Origin: Desulfobacula sp.
GTDB taxonomy: Bacteria; Desulfobacterota; Desulfobacteria; Desulfobacterales; Desulfobacteraceae
Reading direction: 5' to 3'
Assembly: GCA_029940235.1 (NCBI GenBank)
Contig: JAOZRI010000015.1
Coordinates: 1 to 17,022 of the forward strand
DNA: 17,022 bases
Shown here: positions 8,500 through 15,280 of the stretch, one piece after another
How the letters are laid out: the number at the start of each line of letters is the position of its first letter
How positions within the stretch are numbered: the stretch's first letter is position 1
The notes under the pieces: model-generated
Seen by the model: the letters and a program-made list of their open reading frames with translations, nothing else
What the model was told of the DNA's origin: nothing
Database searches by the model: none
Made by a program: the position numbers and the translations under genes

Positions 8500-8528
8500 T
8501 CTATATTAATATATGGTTTTCTTGTCAA
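8500..8528 (-). promoter_or_regulatory. Promoter of the qrc operon
   Basis: On the minus strand a perfect TTGACA (-35, complement of 8523-8528) is followed by exactly 17 bases and TATAGA (-10, complement of 8500-8505). Transcription would start near 8493, about 125 bases before the qrcA ATG. The -35 is embedded in CTTGTCAAGA (8521-8530), which recurs as CTTGTCATGA at 8471-8480, exactly 50 bases away. That suggests an operator pair. Confidence 0.6.
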
Positions 8529-8615
8529 GACAAATTAAGTTGAATAATGGGTATAAAGGAAGTTAAATTTCAATGAAAGAGAGATATAAACTATTATAAA
8601 ATACTGATTTCTCAA

Positions 8616-8660
8616 CTTCTTTGATTCCAAAAAAGAGATTAATCTTTGGAATCAAAGAAG
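8616..8660 (-). terminator. Long AT-rich hairpin after ccsA, probable 3' end structure
   Basis: CTTCTTTGATTCCAAA (8616-8631) and TTTGGAATCAAAGAAG (8645-8660) are perfect 16-bp reverse complements with a 13-base loop. On the minus strand it lies 56 bases past the ccsA stop. Neither side has a clear U-tract, so it is an atypical terminator or a 3'-end protecting structure; it could also be a protein site. Confidence 0.45.
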
Positions 8661-8716
8661 AACTTGTGCTGAATAAATATTATTTTTTGTAACTATCTTA
8701 GGCATGGTTACAAAAG

Positions 8717-9550
8717 CTATCCATAACTGTGAAGCCCTGAGAGTAGAAAATTGACTCCAAAATAGGTAAACATAACTGCCAGAAAGCCGATAATAGATAC
8801 CAGAGCAAGCTTTCTTCCCTGCCAGCCCTTCATCATCCTTAAATGCATGAAAATAGCATAGACAAACCAGGTAATAAGAGACCAGGTCTCTTTAGGATCC
8901 CAACTCCAGTATTTCCCCCAGGCAGAATTGGCCCAGACTGCACCTGTGATAATACCGATGGTGAGAAATAAAAAACCAAAAACAACCATTTGATAAGTTA
9001 ATTCATCTATAATATCCCATGAGGGAAGTTTGGCAAATATGGATTTGGTTTCAGGGTTTTGAGGTTTTGCAAAATACATTATACTGAAACCAAATGCCAC
9101 GGCAAATCCAGCATAGCCAAGAAAACAGGCTATGACATGTGCAATGAGCCAATTACTTTTTAAAGCTGGAATTAAAGGAGTTATTTTGCTACTGATATCA
9201 GGAGAAAGAGAGGCATAGGCAATGGCAAGAAATACAATAGGAGATGCAAAAACGCCTATGATACTCTCCTTGTATTTAAATTCCACAAATATATATAAAA
9301 CAGCAACTGTCCAGGAAAAAAAGACAAGGGATTCATACATATTTGCAAAGGGAGCATGGCCATAGCCAATCTGGTAGGATTCAATCCATCTTAAAATTAT
9401 ACCACCGGTGTTAAATAAGAAACCAATGATCAGAACAATAAACCCAATCTTTGCAAGAGTGTTCTTTTTAAAGGAGAATGATCCAATATAAAAAATTGAG
9501 GCCAGTGCATAAATAAATGTTGCCAGCGATAATGATAAAGAACTGTCCAT
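8717..9550 (-). CDS. ccsA: System II cytochrome c maturation protein CcsA/ResC (WWD heme-handling)
   Basis: This multi-span protein of the CcmC/CcsA family carries heme across the membrane and, with CcsB/ResB, attaches it to CxxCH motifs. The 277-residue sequence has about eight hydrophobic segments. The family's Trp-rich WWD signature runs from W206 to W228 and includes WGKYWSWDPKETW. Candidate heme-ligand histidines are H66, H138, H236 and H274. Some databases name this family CcsB because of a historic numbering clash; the WWD motif marks it as the ResC/CcsA side. The start is ATG at 9550, with AAAGGAAA about 11 bases upstream. It starts 16 bases after the ResB gene ends, so the two form one operon. 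The qrc operon, whose QrcA needs c-type hemes, lies just downstream but has its own promoter. Confidence 0.93.
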   Translation of the reverse strand: MDSSLSLSLATFIYALASIFYIGSFSFKKNTLAKIGFIVLIIGFLFNTGGIILRWIESYQIGYGHAPFANMYESLVFFSWTVAVLYIFVEFKYKESIIGVFASPIVFLAIAYASLSPDISSKITPLIPALKSNWLIAHVIACFLGYAGFAVAFGFSIMYFAKPQNPETKSIFAKLPSWDIIDELTYQMVVFGFLFLTIGIITGAVWANSAWGKYWSWDPKETWSLITWFVYAIFMHLRMMKGWQGRKLALVSIIGFLAVMFTYFGVNFLLSGLHSYG

Positions 9551-9566
9551 AAGAGTTAATTTCCTT

Positions 9567-10931
9567 TTATTGTTTTCCCTTTAATTTAACTACATATTTT
9601 TTAATTTTTAATTTCAGGCTCTGCTGGTTTCGATTGGTTGTCGCTGAAAAGCATACCCTTAAAGTTTTACCCTGTTTTTTTTGTATTTCAATAAAATAAG
9701 ATTCATGGGACATAAAAAAAGTTATCCAGCATCCAATGATCATTAAGATAAACCCTGCATAAACATACCACACTCCAGGATCTTTTGTAATCTGAAGGCC
9801 GGTATAATATTTTTTTTCAAACTCTTTAACAATAAAGGCAAAGTTTCCCTTTCTCATTTTATCAAAAGTAGGAAACTTTACAGGAATACCAATTTGAAAA
9901 CTCTGACCATCTTTTGGTGTAATTCTACCTATAAAGGCTTCTCCAAGGTTGTGTCCCCTGAAATCAAAATGTGGCAGAAAGCCCTCAAGTTTAAATAAGC
10001 CCATATCATTTGGCAAATTAATCTCTTCACCAATTTTTATGGATAGATGTGTAACACTCTTATCTGATAACTTGACAATATCTACATGGGCAGAGTCAGG
10101 TGCTGCTGTTCCATAAGAAGATTGGAAAATATTAATGCCTTTATATCTTAAGGGGTGATTCACAAGGATATCCTTGGTAAAACTTACTTTACCATTTTCA
10201 ATAATGGTAAGATTAGATTTAAATTCTTCAGGGGCACCAGTATCATAAAATTTCACATCAAATTTGTTGCATTTAATTGAAAATCCAAGGTTCACAGATT
10301 CCCTGCTTTTAGCAATAACAGCTGTATCAGAAGTCTTGCCCTCATCGAGATTTAAACTTGCTTTAAACCCAAATACCATACCGATTAACGCACCGATTAA
10401 AAGCAGAAGAATGCTCGAATGCACAACATAAACACCGATTCTTGTCCATCTTCCTTTTTCAGCATACAAAATGATAGAATCTAAAGTCTCTTCTTTGATA
10501 ACTTTACCAATGGTTTTTAATAAAAAATTTTCATAGCTTGAGGATAGAGTTGCAAGCTCTTTTTTGATAGTAAAGGTCTCAAGATTTTTTTGTTTCCTGA
10601 ATCTTGTGGCATTAAATTTGATTTTTTTTGGAAAAATAATTTTCCAGGTAGTTGAAAGCCTTTCAATTGAGCATACAACCAGATTAATACATAAAATGAT
10701 TATCAAGCCCAGAAACCACCAGGCATGATACATATCATCAAATGTAAAAACTTTAATAATTTTATAAAAAGATTCACCATAAAGTCTTACATATTCTGAT
10801 TGTGATCCATTCTGAAGAATAATGGTTCCAATCATCGAAGTGAGTGCCAGGAGCACAAGTGTTGTAACAGTCAGCTTGACTGAACAAAAAAACTGCCATA
10901 TTTTTTCTGAAACTGTTTTATTTTTTTTCAA
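9567..10931 (-). CDS. resB: System II cytochrome c maturation protein CcsB/ResB
   Basis: This is the partner of CcsA in System II cytochrome c biogenesis. It holds the apocytochrome/heme ligation platform on the periplasmic side. The 454-residue protein has the ResB layout: transmembrane helices at about 20-40, 70-90 and 164-187 (with VVHSS, H171, in the third), a large soluble domain (about 190-385) rich in beta-strands, and a fourth helix near 388-407. A basic cytoplasmic tail follows. The soluble domain contains NHPLRYKGINIFQSSYG, typical of the family. The start is TTG at 10931, followed by KKNKTVSEK and preceded by GAGAG about 8 bases upstream. No better start is visible. It lies 62 bases after the recD stop, and ccsA follows after 16 bases. 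No promoter was recognised in the 62-base gap, so co-transcription with recD is possible. Confidence 0.92.
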   Translation of the reverse strand: MKKNKTVSEKIWQFFCSVKLTVTTLVLLALTSMIGTIILQNGSQSEYVRLYGESFYKIIKVFTFDDMYHAWWFLGLIIILCINLVVCSIERLSTTWKIIFPKKIKFNATRFRKQKNLETFTIKKELATLSSSYENFLLKTIGKVIKEETLDSIILYAEKGRWTRIGVYVVHSSILLLLIGALIGMVFGFKASLNLDEGKTSDTAVIAKSRESVNLGFSIKCNKFDVKFYDTGAPEEFKSNLTIIENGKVSFTKDILVNHPLRYKGINIFQSSYGTAAPDSAHVDIVKLSDKSVTHLSIKIGEEINLPNDMGLFKLEGFLPHFDFRGHNLGEAFIGRITPKDGQSFQIGIPVKFPTFDKMRKGNFAFIVKEFEKKYYTGLQITKDPGVWYVYAGFILMIIGCWITFFMSHESYFIEIQKKQGKTLRVCFSATTNRNQQSLKLKIKKYVVKLKGKQ

Positions 10932-10993
10932 ATCGTTTTCTCTCTAATTAGTTTTTACCAAGGCTAAAATTGGAGCATAAAAAAAGCGTATTT

Positions 10994-12703
10994 TTACAAA
11001 TAAGCATTTTGCAGCGCATTGTCGAGATATTCAGTCAATCCTGAATTTCTTTTAACAGATATACCCATGGCTTTTTTAATTATCTTTAGATCTCCCATAA
11101 TAATCACTTTTTCTTTTGCCCTTGTCACTCCTGTATATAATAGTTGCCGTGTTAGTACAGGAGAGAGCATGTCAGGCAGTATAATTAAAACTATTTTAAA
11201 CTCAGATCCCTGGCTTTTGTGGATTGTTATTGCAAAAGCTGTATCATGGTCTGGAAGATCTGAAGTTTGATATTGTTTTATCTTCTTATCAAAACCTTTA
11301 AAAAATGCCTTACTATCCCCTTTTTGGTTAAGACAGATGCCAGTATCACCGTTAAATAAACCTTTTTTATAATCATTGATCTTTATCATGATAATTTTTT
11401 TAAAAGGTTTTTTGTCTATATCAAAATTATGGGCAGACCGCAAAATCTTTTCACAAACATGATTAATTTGTAATGTTCCATATTCTCCTGAATTATGTGC
11501 ACATAGGATTTTAAAATTGTCCAGCACATCCAACGCAATTTCTGTTGTTGCAGCAGTCAAAAGTGATTTAAAGCCTTTAATAACATACTTATCAATAAAA
11601 TCTGCCGGCAGATTAGGGCTGTTAAAAGGTACAAACAGAAGATCGGGATATTGCGCCGATGTTAAAATATACTCTAAACTTGAGTAATCATTGTTATTAA
11701 TAGCTTTTGAAAAATGTTCAATTCCTGTTTTACCCTTAGATCTAAAATTATATTCAAGAAAAAATATATTGGGAGCAAGGTTTTTCACACTGCATATATC
11801 AAAAAATACTGACCCTGCCTGTATGGAGGACAATTGATGAATATCTCCAAGAATAACAACTCTGGCTTTAGTGGGAATTGCTTCAAGAAGTCGGGTCAGC
11901 AATAAAATATCAATCATTGAAGCTTCATCGATTATCAAAATATCAATCTGTAATTGATTGTTTTTATTATAAAAAAATCCAGGTCTGTTTTTTAATGGTT
12001 TTAAAATGGAGTGTATTGTACTGCCATTGTCCATCTTGGATGCAGCTTTACCTGTTGGGGCAGCACAAATAATTTTTGGCTGGGTAAAACCATTTTTTAA
12101 AGCATATGACAATAATATTTTTTTTATAATGGATACAATAAATGTTTTACCTGTTCCAGGGCCTCCTGAAATAATGGTAAAACTATTAAGCACTGCATTT
12201 TTGACTGCATTTTTCTGATTTAAAATATGTTGATTAAAACCTTTAAAATGGTTTGTAAGCATTTCATCAATTATTGATTCTGGAATTGTGAAAGTTTTTA
12301 ATGAAAACCTCTGGGCAATATTGGATATCAAACGGTTCTGCATATCAAAATATTTTGCAAAATAGAGTCTGTGATTTGAATCCAGCACAAGAGGAGTCTC
12401 AGTTGTATTTGAGACCATTGCGGAATTTTTCAATGCCCTCAACCAGGTATCAGATTCAGGAAATTGTACTTTTACATCACTATTTCTTGAAACAGATGCA
12501 ATAGTATTTGATACCTCTTTAATATCAAGACATATATGCCCTTGTGATAATACTTTGGAAACCAGTGCGCATGATACAAGAACAACAGAGTTTTTTTCAA
12601 CAAACGCACTCTCCATTGATTTTGCAAAAAAATAATCCAAACTTGAAAAAAACTGCAGTTCAAACAGATTTTTAATTTCAAATGCTGTATATTTTTTACC
12701 CAT
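10994..12703 (-). CDS. recD: RecD, RecBCD exonuclease V alpha subunit-like helicase
   Basis: This 569-residue SF1B helicase differs from the window's RecD2. It lacks the OB and helix-hairpin-helix region and has the shorter RecBCD-type N-terminal domain (residues 1-150), in which FFSSLDYFFAKSM and LVSKVLSQGHICLDI match the RecD interface domain. Motor motifs are Walker A GGPGTGKT (180-187), Walker B IIDEAS (257-262), motif III GDIHQLSSIQAG (286-297), NFR (319-321), motif V HKSQGSE (495-501) and motif VI YTGVTRAK (523-530). In RecBCD it is the fast 5'-3' motor. No recB or recC is in this window, and its upstream neighbour is a small unknown gene. Either recBC lie elsewhere or this protein works alone. 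The start is ATG at 12703 with GAGGAG only 3 bases away, a tight spacing. Confidence 0.88.
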   Translation of the reverse strand: MGKKYTAFEIKNLFELQFFSSLDYFFAKSMESAFVEKNSVVLVSCALVSKVLSQGHICLDIKEVSNTIASVSRNSDVKVQFPESDTWLRALKNSAMVSNTTETPLVLDSNHRLYFAKYFDMQNRLISNIAQRFSLKTFTIPESIIDEMLTNHFKGFNQHILNQKNAVKNAVLNSFTIISGGPGTGKTFIVSIIKKILLSYALKNGFTQPKIICAAPTGKAASKMDNGSTIHSILKPLKNRPGFFYNKNNQLQIDILIIDEASMIDILLLTRLLEAIPTKARVVILGDIHQLSSIQAGSVFFDICSVKNLAPNIFFLEYNFRSKGKTGIEHFSKAINNNDYSSLEYILTSAQYPDLLFVPFNSPNLPADFIDKYVIKGFKSLLTAATTEIALDVLDNFKILCAHNSGEYGTLQINHVCEKILRSAHNFDIDKKPFKKIIMIKINDYKKGLFNGDTGICLNQKGDSKAFFKGFDKKIKQYQTSDLPDHDTAFAITIHKSQGSEFKIVLIILPDMLSPVLTRQLLYTGVTRAKEKVIIMGDLKIIKKAMGISVKRNSGLTEYLDNALQNAYL

Positions 12704-12730
12704 ACACTCCTCGACAGACCGTTGTAAAAT

Positions 12731-12765
12731 GCAAATTTGCTATTGCGCCACAACCTGTCAACAGG
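12731..12765 (-). promoter_or_regulatory. Possible recD promoter with palindromes
   Basis: The recD upstream region holds CCTGTCAACAGG (12754-12765, 5-bp arms around CA) and the perfect palindrome GCAAATTTGC (12731-12740). On the minus strand TTGACA (complement of 12756-12761) is spaced 17 bases from AAATTT (12733-12738), a weak -10. The arrangement would suit a repressor site, but the promoter call is weak. Confidence 0.3.
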
Positions 12766-12871
12766 CTGTCAATCAAAATTTAAATTAAATGTAAGAGCTT
12801 TAGATACTATCAATTAAGGGAGATAAAACAAGATAAAAAATCAGGAATTATTTTTAAAATTAATTAAATAT

Positions 12872-13120
12872 TCAGGCAAATGTTTTTGTGAAGTGATAAT
12901 TTCTTCTATCGGAACCTTTGCGCCTGTTTGATTTTGCTTTAAAGGATAGATTCACAACAACACCATTTCTTACGCTGCTTCGCCTGTCATTGGAATGCCT
13001 TCTTCGATCCTTTTTAAATTTCCTTGTAATGGTTTTTTTTCTTTTTGAAAAACCATTAATCTTATAAGGAGAATCAATCTCTTTATTCTGGACAGGTAAT
13101 ATTTTATATTCAAATGTCAT
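12872..13120 (-). CDS. Small Arg/Lys-rich protein with repeated RRxxxDRR-like motif
   Basis: I do not recognise a characterised family for this 82-residue basic protein. It has an ordinary N-terminal part (1-25), then a basic half with two related motifs: DRRRHSNDRRSS (38-49) and NRRKGSDRRN (65-74), both of the form (D/N)-R-R-(R/K)-x-S-(N or none)-D-R-R. A short hydrophobic strand (GVVVNLSF, 53-60) lies between them. There is no signal peptide, membrane span or Cys. Basic, repeated Arg-rich motifs could bind nucleic acid or acidic partners, but that is inference. The ATG at 13120 has only a weak binding site. It follows the hemerythrin gene by 73 bases and precedes recD by 168. The composition and regular repeat argue against a chance frame. 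Confidence 0.6.
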   Translation of the reverse strand: MTFEYKILPVQNKEIDSPYKINGFSKRKKTITRKFKKDRRRHSNDRRSSVRNGVVVNLSFKAKSNRRKGSDRRNYHFTKTFA

Positions 13121-13193
13121 CTGTTTTTCACATTATTTATATTAATAATAACAGTTTACCTATACATGACATCGTCAGTATATAAAAAAGACT

Positions 13194-13637
13194 TTAATTT
13201 TTCTTGTTCAGTGTCCTCTCTTGAACATACTTATTAATCCGTAAAAAAGGTATATATAGAGAATCAAAAGTAAGTATATGGTTTGTTATCCAGCTTCTTA
13301 GTTCATTAATTACTTCATAGCTTAAATTCTCCACATCTTCAGAAATCTCTCGACGCAGGCTGATAAAACTTTTAGTAAACTGCCGGTGAGCATTTTCATG
13401 TTCACCAAAATCAGGATAACCATTTTTTTTTAAAAGCCTCTCTTCATTACTAAAATATAATCTGCTGTATTCATTTATCCTGGCAATCAGATTTATGTAC
13501 TCTTTGGTTTCTAATTTTTGCTCTTTCTTATCAATCAGTTCATTGAACAGTTCAAACATTTTTTTTTGATGATTGTCAATCTCTTCAATACCAACACTAT
13601 ATTTGGACTCCCACTCCATTTTCTCAATACTTTTCAT
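13194..13637 (-). CDS. Bacteriohemerythrin-like protein with one altered iron ligand
   Basis: This is a hemerythrin-domain protein, 147 residues from the ATG at 13637, which has GAGGAG about 9 bases upstream. A longer frame to 13691 adds 18 residues lying inside the preceding gene and lacks a binding site. Hemerythrins are four-helix bundles with a di-iron site that binds O2 and sometimes other small molecules. Visible ligands are H23 (DNHQ), E65 (YFSNEE), H80, H84 (HENAH), H120 and D125 (HILTFD). The usual His of the HFxxEE motif is Tyr here (Y61, codon TAT; CAT would be His). So one of the seven normal ligands is replaced, and O2 binding may be changed or lost. The gene overlaps the end of the small membrane protein gene by 14 bases, so translation is probably coupled. 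Confidence 0.87.
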   Translation of the reverse strand: MKSIEKMEWESKYSVGIEEIDNHQKKMFELFNELIDKKEQKLETKEYINLIARINEYSRLYFSNEERLLKKNGYPDFGEHENAHRQFTKSFISLRREISEDVENLSYEVINELRSWITNHILTFDSLYIPFLRINKYVQERTLNKKN

Positions 13638-13848
13638 TTTTTTTATCTCCTCTATTTTGTTTTGAAATAAACATTGTGCCAAAGATAGCAATGGAAATTA
13701 GAATTGCAATTATAATGGTGAATTGAAATCCATGATTACCAAATTTTGGATAGATCACAAAAGGAACAAGATACAAATATAAAAAAGCATGCAATGCTCC
13801 GATTCCCACAATTCTTATAATTATTTTTTTTTTATCTGGGGCACTCAT
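13624..13848 (-). CDS. Small two-span membrane protein, coupled to mpl and hemerythrin
   Basis: I do not recognise this 74-residue protein. It has two hydrophobic helices, about 9-31 and 42-62. They are joined by a short loop (YPKFGNHG), and both ends are positively charged, which suggests cytoplasmic termini. The ATG overlaps the mpl stop as ATGA (4-base overlap), and the gene's end overlaps the hemerythrin start by 14 bases. This tight packing is the main evidence that it is translated. The context does not settle a job: it could help localise the hemerythrin, or simply share the transcript. Confidence 0.7.
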   Translation of the reverse strand: MSAPDKKKIIIRIVGIGALHAFLYLYLVPFVIYPKFGNHGFQFTIIIAILISIAIFGTMFISKQNRGDKKNEKY

Positions 13849-15242
13849 TTAATATTCTCAAGCAATTTTATATGGATATCATCAAAGCCTCCATTGGACA
13901 TGATTAAAACAAGATCTCCCGGTTTTAATTTTGGAACAAGAAAAGTGATCACTTTGTCACTGCTTTCAAAATGATATGCTGCAATACCTTTTTTCCCTAT
14001 ATCCCTTACAAGTTGTTTTGTGGAAAACTTATCTCTTGAAGGTATATTTTTCTTAATGTGGGGCTTGCATACACACACAATATCAGCACTCAAAAAAGAA
14101 TCTGGATAAATATTCTGGAAAAATTTTCTCATGCTTGTATTGGTTCTTGGCTCAAACACAGCAATGACTCTCCCCTTTTTATAAAATGGCTTAACACCAT
14201 TAATAGTTTCTCTGACTGCTGTGGGATGATGTGCAAAATCATCCATTATGGTAATTCCATTTTTTATACCGCGAATTTCCTGGCGCCTTTTTATACCAGA
14301 AAAAGTTTTTAATGCATTAGAAATATTGTCATAGCCAACACCTATTTTATTGGCAGCAGCAATACAGGATAGACAATTATAAAGATTATGCTCACCCATT
14401 AAATTTGTTTGAATTGTATAAGTTTTTTTAAAGCCATGTACATCAAAATAAGTTTTAGAGTCTTTCTGTTTATAATTTGAAAAGGACCATTGTGCATGTT
14501 GTCCATATTTTTCCAGAGAATCAGCACAGGATAGATTCAAAACATGGTTTAAATTATCATTGTCCTTAAAGGCAATAATATGACTTGTTCTCTCTATTTT
14601 TTTTATAAAATCTGCAAAGACCTGTTTAATATGATCAATACCTGTAAAAATATCTGCATGATCAAATTCAATACCCGTTATGATTGTAATCTCAGGATCA
14701 TAATGCATGAATTTTGGGCCTTTATCAAAAAAGGCAGTATCATACTCATCGCCTTCAATCACCATATATTGACCTTTTCCAATTCTAAAGCTTGAATTAA
14801 AATCCTTTAAAATACCGCCAATCATAAAAGAGGGATCCATACCGGCAATGTATAGCATATATGCCATGATCGAAGCTGTTGTTGTTTTTCCATGGGTTCC
14901 TGTAACCAGAATAATTTTTTTATCTTTTGCAATAAATCTGTTTACTGCCTGGGGCATGGAGAGATATTTAAGACCCTTTTGCATTACAGCTTTAGCTTCG
15001 ACATTCTCTTTTGTTATTGCATTGCCGATAATGACAAGATCAGGATTATGATCAAGATTTTTAGGATCATACCCTTTGAAAAGTTTAATCCCCTTCTCTT
15101 GTAAAAAATCGCTCATGGGAGGATAAACATTCTGGTCAGAACCTGTAATTTCATATCCCATCTCTTTTAAAACACAAGCAAGGGTACCCATGCCAGTCCC
15201 GCATGCAGCTATCAAATGGATTTTTTTAGTATTCTTATTAAT
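13845..15242 (-). CDS. mpl: Mpl, murein tripeptide ligase
   Basis: Mpl (UDP-N-acetylmuramate:L-alanyl-gamma-D-glutamyl-meso-diaminopimelate ligase) reattaches recycled murein tripeptide to UDP-MurNAc in the cytoplasm. Numbered from the TTG at 15215, it shows GTGMG (6-10), the Mpl hallmark SDQNVYPPMS (26-35), the Mur ligase P-loop VTGTHGKTTT (104-113), GDEYDTAFFDK (155-165), KRRQE (309-313) and DDFAHHPTAV (325-334). TTG at 15215 would begin MIAACGTGMG and lose about five residues of the first beta-strand. The frame stays open upstream to a stop at 15264-15266 and encodes KKIHL just before that point, matching the family. No ATG, GTG or TTG exists there. ATT at 15242, with AAGGA 10 bases upstream, is my best start (465 residues). 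A 1-base indel linking to ATG at 15273 is the alternative. The gene follows hemL by 38 bases. Confidence 0.9.
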   Translation of the reverse strand: MNKNTKKIHLIAACGTGMGTLACVLKEMGYEITGSDQNVYPPMSDFLQEKGIKLFKGYDPKNLDHNPDLVIIGNAITKENVEAKAVMQKGLKYLSMPQAVNRFIAKDKKIILVTGTHGKTTTASIMAYMLYIAGMDPSFMIGGILKDFNSSFRIGKGQYMVIEGDEYDTAFFDKGPKFMHYDPEITIITGIEFDHADIFTGIDHIKQVFADFIKKIERTSHIIAFKDNDNLNHVLNLSCADSLEKYGQHAQWSFSNYKQKDSKTYFDVHGFKKTYTIQTNLMGEHNLYNCLSCIAAANKIGVGYDNISNALKTFSGIKRRQEIRGIKNGITIMDDFAHHPTAVRETINGVKPFYKKGRVIAVFEPRTNTSMRKFFQNIYPDSFLSADIVCVCKPHIKKNIPSRDKFSTKQLVRDIGKKGIAAYHFESSDKVITFLVPKLKPGDLVLIMSNGGFDDIHIKLLENIK

Positions 15243-15280
15243 TTGTTGTATATCCTTCTCTATTTATTTTCATGGTTTTT

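Larger units (their letters stand above)
8368..8716. other. Intergenic control region between ccsA and qrcA
   Basis: This 349-base stretch has no gene. It holds the qrc promoter (8500-8528), a leader of about 125 bases, repeated CTTGTCA-type motifs (8471-8480, 8521-8530, with an inverted CATGACAA at 8443-8450) and a 16-bp hairpin (8616-8660) near the end of the ccs genes. Very short open frames are present but none has support. Confidence 0.6.

Noticed and set aside
13638..13691. Longer N-terminus for the hemerythrin
   Set aside because: No binding site at the upstream start, while GAGGAG precedes the ATG at 13637; the extra residues do not belong to the hemerythrin fold.
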